DNA from: Ooceraea biroi
Lineage: Eukaryota > Arthropoda > Insecta > Hymenoptera > Formicidae
Assembly: GCF_003672135.1 (NCBI RefSeq)
Contig: NC_039511.1
Location: 7,032,464-7,096,463 of the forward strand
Reading direction: 5' to 3'
Length of the DNA: 64,000 bases
The notes beneath the pieces were generated by a model. That model made no database searches. It saw only the letters and a program-made list of their open reading frames with translations, and was not told the origin of the DNA. The position numbers were made by a program, and so were the translations under genes. Shown here piece after piece: positions 31,166 through 43,178 of this stretch (within the stretch, counting starts at the first letter, position 1; every line of letters begins with the position of its first letter).

Positions 31166-32561
31166 AGAATTACTTTTTTTTCGATTTAAGGCGCAAACAG
31201 ATATGTATATTGATATCATATTCAAAGTGATTTTAAAACCTTACATATCATTTTCTGACTAATTTCTTGATACCGCATGATGATCTATGCGTTAATTTTA
31301 TTGAATTATCCGTAATCATTTCTTCTATTTACATCCTATTTATGCGTGGTATTCATTCTGTATAAACAAGCAATAGAAGTAATAATAAAAAATACAATAT
31401 TTATCGTATTACCAGAAAATCTGATAAATGATTATGTATTTTAATATTTGAGAGAAAATAAGCCGTTTTTCGCATCTGCAACTATAGTCTTGTAAAAAAT
31501 ATGTGACTTGGCTCCTTCTGTCTTGGATATTTTAATTTATAAATTTTCAGTTACGCGCCACAATAAAAGAGAATACTACGATACTGTCAATCTTCAATTG
31601 TTTCTTGCAATTGTTGCCTAGTAGATTACTGTTTTCTCGGCTCACTTCGATTTCGTATTTCGTATGAGACACGAGAGTACGTAAGTTTTCGAAATGCGTT
31701 TCACAAATAGTGAGATGTGCGATATGCTTCTCATTTATGGAGAGTGCAATCGACGACCGCGGGAAGCTGCGAGAGTTTATGCTCGCAGATATCCACATCG
31801 CAAACAGCCATATTCTAAATTGTTTGTGAGATTAGAATCACAATTGCGACAACACGGACAATTTAGACGTATTAAGCCTACAGGTACATATTTATTTATG
31901 AGATTTTCTGGTAATGTAATTTTAAATATTGTGTTTTTTACGTTCATTTATTTTTTCGTACAGGGCGACCGGCGCGCATAGATACTAATCCAATTTTACA
32001 GATGGTTCGTGACGATTCAACCATCAGCACACGAACCATTGCGCGGAATATAAATGTTAGCCAGAAAACGGTATGTAGGGCTTTAAAGTCGGCTCACTTC
32101 CATCCTTACAAAGTTATTCTTACTCAAGAGTTGCGTATCAATGATGAACCCCGCAGATTGAGGTATTGTCGGTGGCTCCTTAATGTAAGTGAGGACAATT
32201 ATTATTTTACAAAGTACATTTTGTTTTCGGACGAATGTACTTTCCATAATAATGGCATCGTCAACCACCATAACTTACATTATTGGACCGCCGAGAATCC
32301 TCACTGGATACGACAAGCGAACACCCAAGTCAGGTGGTCAGTGAATGTTTGGGCGGGCATTCTCGGGGACCACATCATTGGGCCATATTTCATTGACGGT
32401 AACGTCAATGGTGAAGGGTACCGAACATTTCTCCAAAACAAACTTGTCGACTTGTTGGATAAGGTGCCGCTGGAATCACGTGTTAACATGTGGTTCCAGC
32501 AAGATGGTCATCCTGCACACACCGCCAAGGCGACAAGAACATTGTTGGATGAGAAGTTCGG

Positions 32562-35500
32562 TGTGACGTCCTGACGTCCACCTCACACCCATTTTTAATT
32601 TTTTTTTTTATTTACAATATTAATTATTAATGTATAACCGCTGATAGTTATTTTTGAGTGTTATTGATACTTACCATTTTTGCTTCACTACTTATTATTA
32701 ACCACAGGCTTACGTAGAGTGGTCTGTTATTAGTCTAACCAAGAATATTATTTACTTGGCAACCTAACCGACACATATATTATGTTAAAAGCTTTAGCTT
32801 GATACTAGTTTTAATATAAAAATATATGAAGTAATTATATTAACATATATAAAGGGAAAAGAAAATATTAAAAGGACAAAAACAATATATATGTATAACT
32901 TAGTTATTATGCTTTATGATAGATTTATTTAATTAATTTAGTCACGTATATATATATATATATATATATATATTTTCTGAAACATAAAAACACAAAAACA
33001 TACATAAAATCAGTAAAATATATAAAAACAGTTTTATATACTCTAGCAGTTAAATAAAATAATTTTGAAACATTTATCATTAATAATTTGATAGATTTAT
33101 AATATAATATTACGAGATTGATAATATTTAAGATCGTTTGAACTGTAATACCATGAAGGTTTTTATAGGTGTAGCAAAACCATTGAGCTACTTAATATTG
33201 TTTATTATATAAAAAGTATTAATGTTAGTTGTAATAATTGAAAGAATTAATTTAAAAATATATCTTATTATATGGTTATATAGCCATTGATAAGTATTAC
33301 AAATTTGGCTTAATACATTTGGGTTATTGACAGGATAAAATATTTACTTATTGTTTATAACAAAGAAACAAATGGATTTGAAATGGATTTTATTATACTA
33401 TAGTAAAGTCCTTTGCAAGTAGATAATTTTCGTTAAAACCAATAGGGTCGGTTATTATATAAAAACGGGAAAAATCAATTAGTTATTTAAGACAAGAGTA
33501 AAAATAATGCCGGCGGAATTGAGTTTTATTAAGTGACGGTGTAGCTTTGATAGTTATTATAATTTACGGAGACATTTGGTGTTGATTGTTGTACAAGGTC
33601 ATAAGTTGTTATTAATAACAATTAAAAGATTAAATTTTGGAATTAATTTTATTATACAATGAAATAGTTTTGTGAGTGTAGTAAATTGTATTACCACATT
33701 TGAAGTGATTTATCGTATAGAAAAATTAATATTATTTTATTAACATAAAAGGAGAAACATTTTATGAGTAAAAGAATGTAGAATATTTGTCTACAATCTT
33801 AGTCAAAAAGAAGTACGTATTTAAAGTTACGAAATTGCAATAAAATTTTACTAAATGTTTTGGGTCTAAAATTTGAACCGTAAGGAAATAATTTGTTATA
33901 ATTATATTGAAGCATCTAGGTCATAAGAGAAAACTAATAGGGACCTCAGATTTTGAAAATAATCATTTTTACGGAAGTGACCAACAACTTTTGGGAATCT
34001 TCATTTTTAGCTAGGCTGATGGTACCTGTGATGAAATTTTTCTTATCGCACCACGGGATCATTGAGAAACCACAAAAATTGCAAAGTCACTATTTGTTAA
34101 ACAAATCAGCGTTATTTTTCAATATTTATAGTGTAGAAAGTTTTAATGAAATATTAATAGTTTAGAAGTTACAAAGTTAAAAACAATTAAAGTCAAAATC
34201 AATTAGTGAACAATTTAATATAAAAGGAAATAAGTTGGTTAACCCAAAAATATTAAGAAAAGAATAAATCGTTAATTAATTATGAATAAAAGTATATTAC
34301 ACATGGTATTACATTTATAGTAAGGATTATTGAATTTATTTAATGGAATATTTTATGTTACTGAGCATTAATTTAAGTATATATTAATTACGCATTTAAT
34401 CCGTTAATAATTAAGTATATTAACCATATCATATACGAACACACTTATATAGGTGCGTATAACCCATAAAACAATTATTGGTTATTTAAGATTTTATGAA
34501 TTAACTAAGAATAATATTGTATTGGAATAATAATTTTATACGGTTTAATTATAATATTAAACCCGGCACACCAATAGTTGCTTTATTACTAATTTTATAA
34601 TAACCAAAGAATAGACGTGCAAGTACATACACGTGTATATCTATATATATAGGCATCCCTATATATATAAGACAATTATTGGTTGAGTGAGATTTTATAA
34701 GTTTATTAGAATGGTATATTGAAATAATAATCCAAGACCGCTGTCTTAATCAAAGGTTGAATAGATATCTCGAGCAAGACATATCGGCAGGAAGTTGCAG
34801 CTGCCATTTGATTCGGAGAAACTCCAGTTGATTAAAAAGCATAACAGATGAGCGATAATTCTGTACTGAGAATTTCATGTTGAACTTACGCGTCAAAATA
34901 CGTTTATCTTTTGTAAGCGTTGAGCTCACCGTTGAGCTCATCGTCCCCACTAGACGCACCGTGAGACCAATCCCACCACTTAAGTTTTCGATCCCACCAT
35001 AAGAATCTTCGAAAACGAAGAACCAATGAGTTAAGTGGGCAGAGCCTCCCTACTATTTTAGTTTTTGCTTTAACCGTAGCGTCCCCACTTATTGTAATCC
35101 CTTCTCGAGCTACAGGGACCCTGTCCCCACGCATCATAATTTTTGAGTATATAACGTGATGCAGCAGCCAGAGAATCACTCACACTTTTTACACACACCT
35201 TTTAGACTGTACCTTTTGTAAACCTTTGGTGGACTAGACATTATAATTATAATTACGACTACTATTGGAGTCGCTAGCTAGCGTAAATTCGCTAACTAAG
35301 CGTAAAATATAACGTAGAGCCAGTGAAGTTTGAGTTATTACCAAAGTCTGATTGACTTATTCTTTTGCTGCTACATCATCAAGTGCTTCCTGACCTGAGG
35401 GTTAGATTTGTGCGAACGCTTGTGAGTAGATGTATTTAATTATTTTATACTCGCTGCTCTTATGGAACGTTATACTTGTACTCCATATACATACTACACA

Positions 35501-37384
35501 TTTTGACAGATTTATAAAACTTCAATACACTATTACACGTACAGTTACTTAATATTTTTGATTTATAATTAGTTGTGAAACAAGTACTGGCCTGAGGGTT
35601 CAGATTTATATGACATTTGCAAATAAAATTATTTCAAGTAACACATATATTAATATTGTAACCAACTTCTATATTACACTTGATTTTAGTAATAAACTTT
35701 TGATTAATTTGATTGTTCATTAAATATACCCTTCAATTATTATTGTTTAATCATTGAGAATAATGTTAATGGTACAACAATTGCAATTAGCCATAATTTA
35801 ACTTTAACTTTTGCTCAGAATCGCTCGCCAGCGTAAATTCGCAGCGAAGCGTCATCCTATATTGAATATATAGTGCGTGAATGCATTAATTATTTCAATT
35901 TAATTGTGCGAGGCATACCCATTTATTTCAATTATATTTAAAGCGTTAATTCGCTTTTTCCCTTTTGAATACCATTAACAGCGACTTCATTCGCTGTGAG
36001 TTATCCTTTGAAAACATTCGAGAGCGAACATTCGCTTCCATACCTGTCATATACCACGGCGTGTATAGCCGCCATTTTCTCATCCTTTAGCTCGGTATAC
36101 GAACATATATGCCTCATTACACAATTAAGTCGTATTTAATATTTAAGTGAATTAAAATCAAATCATACCATTATTTTGAAGGATAATTCGATTATAAACA
36201 TTAAATTAACATTTGCATTACAAGTTTATTACATTTGTGTACTTAAATCAAGTGAGCATGGTAAAAAGTTCGACTCACACTAGTGACAATTACGCTAGTG
36301 ACAATTACGCTAGTGACAATATTAAGGAATTGCTGACTTACCATAAGGCAGTGCACGGTAAATTAATAACTTTAATTGTGGTTACAGTATATCACTAACA
36401 AGATTTAAGTTTAATAACTCACACTAGTGACAATAGTACGACTTACGCTAGTGACAATTACGCTAGTGACAATTACGCTAGTGACAATATTAAGGAATTG
36501 CTGACTTACCATAAGGCAGTGCACGGTGAATTAATAATTTTAATCTTGGTTACAGTATATCACTAACAAGATTTAAGTTTAATAAATTACATAATTTTCG
36601 TTTATTGTATTGTTAAGCACGAACATAGATTCATTCGTCTGACCAATTCCTTATGTATACTACGTCTGACCAAATCATTATATATTCTACCTGATACATT
36701 CAATTTAGTCACAGGAGGTATATTTTATTTAATTACCAAATAAAGCATTACGAAATTATGAATAACAGTTAATAACGAATTACAATCTATATTAATTTGT
36801 TTTAAATCATTATTTTATTCTTCAACTCCATCACCGTGTATGAGCATAAAAGTGCTCGTCTCCTTACTTTGTGTTACATTCCACTTAAAGAAAGGCATAG
36901 TAACCTGCCTACTTTCCTTTTGAGATATTTTATTTTATCAATCCTTTGCATATGAGCATTATTATTGCTCATCCTTTTCATTTTTCCATTAGTAAGAGCG
37001 AAGCGACGCCCTTATTTCCATATTATACCACTGTCATACACTACACAGCGACATAACGCTACGATTTTCTTTTCAATATTTTCCTATTCTTATACCATAA
37101 TTTTGTTGAAGAAATAAGAGAGATAATAATTTAAATTCAGTTTTCATATATTAGATAATAGAGAGATATCAAGTTACAATCAATATTGATTACAATATTT
37201 TCCTTTTGACAATCACAATTTCATCACCGTAAGAGTTAATCGCAAGCTCTCTCCATTCCCGGGTAAAGTCGGTGTATGCAGATTGACCCATAATCAAAAG
37301 AGAGCACCTGAAATCAAATCACCTGAGGGATAGATTTGGGACAGGTACCTGATCGTCTACATTCTCACTTCCCCGGACGTGACA
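32562..37384. mobile_element. ORF-free 4.8-kb element with TG...CA ends and 4-bp TSD
   Basis: It begins TGTGACGTCC and ends GGACGTGACA. TCGG occurs at 32558-32561 and 37385-37388, and removing the insertion with one TCGG rejoins the transposase frame exactly at the expected residue. TG...CA ends and a 4-bp duplication suggest an LTR-retroelement product (solo LTR or non-autonomous LARD/TRIM type), but two matching LTRs could not be identified. It contains no credible ORF, a (TA)n tract at 32946-32976, TATA-like promoter-like sequence near 35145 and tandem repeats at 36255-36600. Confidence 0.65.
36255..36600. repeat. Tandem duplication of about 165 bp with internal 15-bp repeats
   Basis: Both copies contain two or three TTACGCTAGTGACAA units followed by TTAAGGAATTGCTGACTTAC, AAGGCAGTGCACGG and CTAACAAGATTTAAG. 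They differ by a few bases. Confidence 0.8.
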
Positions 37385-38952
37385 TCGGTACCCATTGGAT
37401 TGGTCTCCATGGTCCCCACGAATGGCCGCCGCGTTCACCAGATCTCACACCACTTGACTTTTTTCTGTGGGGTCATCTCAAACAACAAGTATACGCAACG
37501 CCACCGGCTAACGTTCAAGATCTGAAAGACAGAATTGTACGAATTTGTCGTACAATAAGTCCAGAGATCTTGCAACGGGTACGAAATTCTATCTTGGACA
37601 GAGCTATACTTTGTGAGAGGATGGAAGGGGGCCACTTCGAGCATCTATTGTAAAAAGAAAAATAGTGACGTTTATTAATTATGTTAATAGTGGTATATAG
37701 GGCTCCAGGCGAAAGTTCACTTAAAAAAAACTAACGCGCCATTAGTGGAACCTCAAGGGTGGTGTGGAAGTCCACCGTAAAGTTATAACAACATGCAAAC
37801 ATTTTTTATTTTTGTGTTAATTTTTTATGTTCATATTTACAGTGATGCCTGATTTCGTGCATTTCGGAACATACTGTCTCAGTCTCGCTCGGGCGAGAGA
37901 ACAATTTGCATGAAATCACATGGCATCACTGATTTTATGTACGCCACATTTTATTTTATTTATTTTATGTATAGTTTCAATAATACGCACGAAAAAAAAA
38001 AAATTTTACTGTTGCAATGAAACTGCTGTTGTTACTAATGTTGCATATTTGATGTAATAACGACAAATTTCTCTATTATAAAATAATATAATATTATAAC
38101 TTCATAAAATTATTCAACATTACAGCAGAGCGTAGAACAGAAATTATTTAATTTTTATAGTTCATTTTAGTTTTACAGTAAACACTTTTTGCTAATTTAA
38201 CGAAATTATTTTTCAATAACATTAGTATTCTTAACAAATGGTATTGCTATTCATACAATAACTTTACAAAATTTACTTAAAACAGCATAAAATATACTTT
38301 GTGCATCTAAATTATTTTTTTCCGTGCGATATCTGTAATCTGAATATAGTTTTAACTTGCCTGTACATCACGGTCGATCCACGCAGATGCCATCTATGTG
38401 CCGGCCAGTTAAGCAGAGTTGCAGTCGGTAATCCATCTCTCGTGGTAAAAGAATGAGACAGTCATTAAGACTCATCCTGTATATACAGGGTGTCCCATTT
38501 TAAAAGTTGCACTCAAATTTCTCAGAAACTGCGTTAAATCGAAAAATGTTTCAGACAAAAGTTATTTGGTTCGAAGGGGGACATAAAACGGCGTCATTGG
38601 TTTGACCTTGAGTGAATGTGTCAAGGATATGTGAAGGTCAACTTTGTTTTTCTAAATTGAAACCCCAACTTTTTATTGCAGATTCTGATTCTCCATCGAA
38701 AAGTAAGTAACTTTTGTTTGAAACATTTTTTTTTAAACGCCCTCATCCCGAAAACTCAGGTTCAACCTTTGGCGGACCAATGATAATACTCGCTTTATAC
38801 CAGACACTGAAGTTTTTTTTAGTATCTTACTGTTTGCCATCAGCATGTGCGTGCGTGCGTGCGTTTCCAGCCAACTAAGGCAAGATCAATCACAGATCCG
38901 GCCAGTTAAGGCAAGATCACTGTCGAAAGCAAGGCCTTGATGAATTACTGTG

Positions 38953-40017
38953 TTATCTCATCAACTGTTCAAAAATACCTCCATTATTTTCAATACATAG
39001 TTGTACTCGTCGTTCGAAGTTTTGAACAGTTGACAAAAGTATGTTTCTAGGGATATTTCTACAGTCATCAATTATCCGTTGCCTCATGTTGTCCCTAGTA
39101 GTCGGTTGTTCTGCGTACACCACGTTTTTCAAGTAGCCGCATAGAAAAAAATCTGGACTAGTCAGATCTGGAGATCTGGGGCACCACTCAACATGTCCTC
39201 GAATTCCTATCCACTTTCTTGGAAATCGGCGATGTAAAAATTGTTGAAACCTTCTGCTCCTATGGGCTGGCGCGCCATCGTGTTGAAGCCACATACGTTG
39301 TTTTGTTTGTAGGTCAACATTCTCCAAAAGAAGTGGCAATTCATGTCTTAGAAAATGTAAATAGTCGGTTGCGTTGACGTTTCCCTCGAAAAAATACGGA
39401 CCAATCAAATAGCCATTCACAACTGCACACCACACAACAAGACTCCAGCGATGTTGATGGTCAACTTCACGATACCAATGTAGATTTTCTACGGACCAAT
39501 AATGACTGTTGTGTCGGTTCAGTTGGCCGTTGTTGTGGAAAGTAGCTTCATCAGAGAACATTACATATCTAAAAAAATCTGGATCATGAAGTATTATCGT
39601 TTGGGCCCAATTGCAGAATGCTAGTCTTCGTTGGAAATCATTAGGCATTAAACACTGAGTTAAAGTTATGTGGTAAGGATGGAAACCGTGGAGAGCTATA
39701 ATTCTTTGAATCGTGGATTTTGGAATACCTGATTGTCTTTCAATTTGTCGCCCAGAAATATGGGGATTTAGATTTAGCATAGCCAACACAACAAGAACTC
39801 GTGGATCATCTCGTTGAATTACACGACGACGTTGTCGGTTTATAGGAGGACTCTGTCTCTCACGCCTTTCGATTCTGGCAATCACTACATCAGCTGGATG
39901 CTGATATCTGTTAAGAAAGCGTTGACGATACAATTGTGCTGCTGCACGGTAATTACCACGGCATTCTCCGAGAACTAAAAGAATGTCAACAATTTCATTT
40001 CGTGTGTAATCTGGCAT
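38953..40017 (-). CDS. Full-length DUF4817/DDE_3 transposase
   Basis: The 354 codons are uninterrupted. Residues 1-55 form a DUF4817-type helix-turn-helix (Tyr-Thr-Arg-Asn-Glu-Ile-Val-Asp-Ile-Leu ... Gly-Glu-Cys), and about 75-125 a second HTH. The catalytic core has Phe-Ser-Asp-Glu-Ala-Thr-Phe, Gln-His-Asp-Gly-Ala-Pro-Ala-His and Arg-Ser-Pro-Asp-Leu-Thr-Ser; 36 residues separate the second and third Asp, by my count. It should cut and join the CAGGGTG ends. It is the only complete transposase in the window and a possible source of activity for related elements. Confidence 0.85.
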   Translation of the reverse strand: MPDYTRNEIVDILLVLGECRGNYRAAAQLYRQRFLNRYQHPADVVIARIERRERQSPPINRQRRRVIQRDDPRVLVVLAMLNLNPHISGRQIERQSGIPKSTIQRIIALHGFHPYHITLTQCLMPNDFQRRLAFCNWAQTIILHDPDFFRYVMFSDEATFHNNGQLNRHNSHYWSVENLHWYREVDHQHRWSLVVWCAVVNGYLIGPYFFEGNVNATDYLHFLRHELPLLLENVDLQTKQRMWLQHDGAPAHRSRRFQQFLHRRFPRKWIGIRGHVEWCPRSPDLTSPDFFLCGYLKNVVYAEQPTTRDNMRQRIIDDCRNIPRNILLSTVQNFERRVQLCIENNGGIFEQLMR

Positions 40018-40177
40018 TTTACAAATTAATAAAAGAGAAAAAAATTTTTAGAATTAATATTTTTGAATGAATACCTGAACAACAGACTACTCAAAAAATC
40101 ATTCACAGCGCGAGAAGCGGCTCCGTCAAATCGAAAGCCTCGCACAAAAGCGCTATACTTGAGCAGCAATCACATTA

Positions 40178-40648
40178 TTGACGAGAGTTGCTGGTATATA
40201 CGGATACACAAAGCGGAAACTCAAAGTTGCAGCGCTGCGTATCCGCCGAGCTGGGCCTCGCTCGAAACTGATCCGACGAAAAAATTTCCAGTCTGATACT
40301 CCGTTTCGGACGTCGAACAACATCAAGCCCGAGAGGTGCTGGCGCACCTACATTTTCCCGTGGTTATCAACGATGCGGATTTCAATTACGCGTATTTTAA
40401 TTTTAATCGGAGAACGACTTCTCGAGTGCGGCTAGAGCGGCACCTTTAATCGACGTTTAATTAGCGCCACGCATGTCGCCATCGCTTCTTCAGCGAAGCA
40501 GATGCCGCACACGTGATAATTATTGATTTACCGTGCGTTTCCGTAACTTCTCCGACGCGTTTGCAGCTGAGCGAGGCTCAGCTCGGCGGATACGCAGCGC
40601 TGCAACTTTGAATTTCCGCTTTGTGTATTCGTAAATACCAGCAGGTTG
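40178..40648. mobile_element. MITE-like insertion in element A
   Basis: About 80 bp at 40178-40260 (AGTTGCAGCGCTGCGTATCC inside) is inverted at 40565-40648. The interior is GC-richer and has no gene. It sits beside the right terminal repeat of element A. Confidence 0.6.
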
Positions 40649-40930
40649 AACCTGAGTTTTCGGGATAAGGAGGGCGTTTTAAAAAAAATGTTTCAAACAA
40701 AAGTTACTTACTTTTCGATGGAGAATCAGAATCTGCAATAAAAAGTTGGGGTTTCAATTTAGAAAAACAAAGTTGACCTTCACATGTCCTTGACACGTTC
40801 ACTCAAGGTCAAACCAATGACGCCGTCTTATATCCTTCTTCGAACCAAATAACTTTTATCTGAAACATTTTTCGATTTAACGCAGTGTTTCTGAGAAATT
40901 TGAGTGCAACTTTTAAAATGGGACACCCTA

Positions 40931-41465
40931 TATATGTACTCTCTTTATTACTGCACCGAGTAACAATTTAATTGCGATCAATGTAAAAAAATGGAAAACA
41001 AAACAATCGTGTGTTTAACCGTTGAAGCTAAGATATTTCCGATAATAACCTGTACTCTCTGTACCTTTTCTAGTTGACTTACGCTAATTTTCTCGGACTG
41101 GATTACAATCATCAGACGGGTCGTCTCGCACGCAGATTCTCTCTCGGGTTTCGATTATCTGAGACAGTTCTCTGACCTTCGATATTCCTTGGAAAAAGAC
41201 CGTGAGCTGGACGAATGCAGCGCAACACTTTCCGACGCGAAGTTTCTCTACTCGTTACTTTAACTCAATATCTTACGCAAAATAATCACTTAAATACTAC
41301 AATCGAATATATGTATTGAACTACTTGAATAAATAAAGGAATATATGATAATTTTATAATGAAATTCTACGTTACGGATAATTACGACGCAATTTTTAAT
41401 GCGAAGACTGAGTGATATGTCTTGCGATGCGACTCACTTCACGCACGGCCCGTGCAAGACTCTTA
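40931..41465. other. Gene-free stretch with one copy of a 210-bp repeat
   Basis: From about 41250 the sequence TCGTTACTTT...AATATCTTACGCAAAAT...CCCGTGCAAGACTCTTA is a unit repeated at 47303-47495 and, interrupted, at 47496-50640. Nothing coding is visible in 40931-41250. Confidence 0.5.
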
Positions 41466-42111
41466 GGGTGCCGTCACATGGAGCGTAACTTGCGTAAGCG
41501 TAACCTGAAGTTACTAGAAAACTTCCGCCTAGTTATTTTACGCTGTTACGTCGTTTTGTCATTACGTCGATTTCAATTTCTGGCGGAAGATACGCCGATG
41601 GATGTGTATTAGTGCTTGTTCGTGCCAGTTCGTGCGTGTTATTATGATTCGTATACACTTGACCGGAATTGAACGTAATTTTAAGGAACTGCTATATGCA
41701 ATCGTTTGTATTTTGTTTGAAAAGTAATGAAGTGTGATTAAAAAGGTTTGTGAGTCCCTCAGTTAATTGTAATTAATTAATTATTTTTGCTTAACTATTT
41801 AGCCGGAACAGATTAGCCGGAATAATTTCAAACGATATTTTTGTATGGAATCGTTTGTATTTTGTTTGTAGAGTACTGAAATGTGATTAAAAAGGTTTGT
41901 GAGTCCCTCAGTTAATTGTAATTAAATGTTTATTACTCGGTAGTTAGCCGGAATATAGAATTTAGTTCCTCATGTTAAAAGAAAAAGGCGCCACTGTTCC
42001 CTGAAATTCTATTGACAGTTTCCCTTCTATGGTATTGAGAGTTAATGTTGCACACGTAATCCATATGGTTTATCGATGGCCTGTTTTAAAAAGTTATCCT
42101 TTTAAGGAAAG

Positions 42112-43178
42112 GCATTTGATTACATAGGATCAAGTCGTATGATCTACAATATGAAGCAGAACAATTTTAACTCTCTCGGTGGGATTAATCTGAAGTTGGA
42201 TGATATCAAGAGTGTGATCAAGTTCGGCCAACTGGGCAAAGGGAAAATAGTTCTCCATAGCAGCAGTAAAGATGATACCACAGATCGTTTGAGTAAAGTG
42301 TTGAATGCATCGATTCTAGATGATAGCGTACCACCTACATCTGTGCAAAGTTTTCTGGAGACGAGGCCCATTCTAACGACTGTTATAACCAATCATGGAA
42401 AAAAATTTTAAATTCGATACTACAACAGTATCTTGGACAACGGGGAAAATCTTGATTTTAATAGGTACACAATCTGTTCGATTTCGACATACGTTTTATG
42501 CATTTTTCATTATTGAGATTTTCGTGTATCATGTTTTAGAAATGATAGTGACGGGCGAGTCGGCGCCGCAGTCTGCCGATCTGCCGATACCGCTGGAAGA
42601 TCTCGTTGCAGAAATGTTATATTGCTACATCCAAAGTGCTAAATGCACTCGGTTTCATGCAGCCTCGACATCCGGTGCTAAATTGATCAATTAGATTTTG
42701 CCACTGTACGTCGGTGTGCACCGAGCGCCCAATGCCGCGACGACGTTAACTGGACAGCTTCTAGCCTTGCTGACTGGCGAGAAACTCAGCGACATAAATA
42801 AAACGACTTGTCACAAAAACTGCCTTGCATGGATGGGTGGATACAATTTTACAGAAATATGCATAAACTCAACCGTCAATTATAGTACAGCTGTGAGTCC
42901 GGCATTTATCATCGACGGTAAGTTATACGTAAACTACTTGTGCATCGCATGTTTTCTGAAAGATTCTCTTGAATAATGGTTTCTCATTTTTAGGATATAA
43001 TATGAAGTCTGGTGTGTACTCTATGTAAACAGAGTCCATATGGCAAACGTTGAGCGTCAGAATGTTTCTTAAACCATCAGCAGCGACAGAACGTTTCAGC
43101 ATGATCTTGGGTAGTCTGGTTGCCGGCACCTTAATCATATTGGTGTGGTTTATTAATAACCGAGCTGATGTTATTTAA
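42112..43178 (+). pseudogene. Nicastrin (gamma-secretase subunit), C-terminal exons, captured and decayed
   Basis: Nicastrin is the large glycoprotein of gamma-secretase that gates substrates. Exon 1 (about 42112-42464) carries Tyr-Asn-Met-Lys, Pro-Pro-Thr-Ser-Val-Gln-Ser-Phe-Leu and, after a TAA near 42409, Tyr-Tyr-Asn-Ser-Ile-Leu-Asp-Asn-Gly-Glu-Asn. Exon 2 (42540-42917) has a TAG near 42693. Exon 3 (42994-43178) has a TAA where Trp is expected before Thr-Glu-Ser, then a single membrane helix and Asn-Asn-Arg-Ala-Asp-Val, the family's C-terminal end. Introns with GT...AG ends remain, so it came from genomic DNA, not mRNA. The phase between exons 1 and 2 is off by one. Confidence 0.7.

Larger units (their letters stand above)
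31694..37653 (+). pseudogene. DUF4817/DDE_3 transposase of element B, split by a 4.8-kb insertion
   Basis: Exon 1 (31694-31883) encodes the DUF4817-type helix-turn-helix (Leu-Ile-Tyr-Gly-Glu-Cys-Asn ... Ala-Arg-Arg-Tyr-Pro). A GT...AG intron of 80 bp follows. Exon 2 starts at 31964 with Arg-Pro-Ala-Arg and carries Phe-Ser-Asp-Glu-Cys-Thr-Phe (first Asp) and Gln-Gln-Asp-Gly-His-Pro (second Asp). Coding stops at the insertion at 32562. It resumes at 37389 with Thr-His-Trp-Ile-Gly-Leu and Arg-Ser-Pro-Asp-Leu-Thr-Pro (third Asp), ending at 37653. Apart from the insertion I see no stops. Confidence 0.8.
30234..38479. mobile_element. DUF4817/DDE_3 transposon (element B), 8.2 kb, with nested LTR-like insertion
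   Basis: Inverted repeats of about 775 bp, 30234-about 31010 and about 37705-38479, begin CAGGGTGAGTCTTAATGACT and are near-perfect. TATA-type sequence flanks them. The transposase lies in plus orientation. Removing 32562-37384 leaves an element of about 3.4 kb. Confidence 0.85.
38486..40930. mobile_element. DUF4817/DDE_3 transposon (element A), 2.4 kb, nearly intact
   Basis: The inverted ends, 38486-about 38770 and about 40655-40930, begin CAGGGTGTCCCATTTTAAAA; the last base of the right end is changed (CCCTA). TATATA separates it from element B. The interior has an intact transposase on minus, two minisatellite units at 38866-38930 and a small inverted-repeat insertion at 40178-40648. Confidence 0.85.

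Noticed and set aside
36255..36600. Short repeats of 15 bp that resemble a CRISPR-like array
   Set aside because: Units are directly adjacent without unique spacers and lie in a eukaryotic transposon; it is a tandem duplication.
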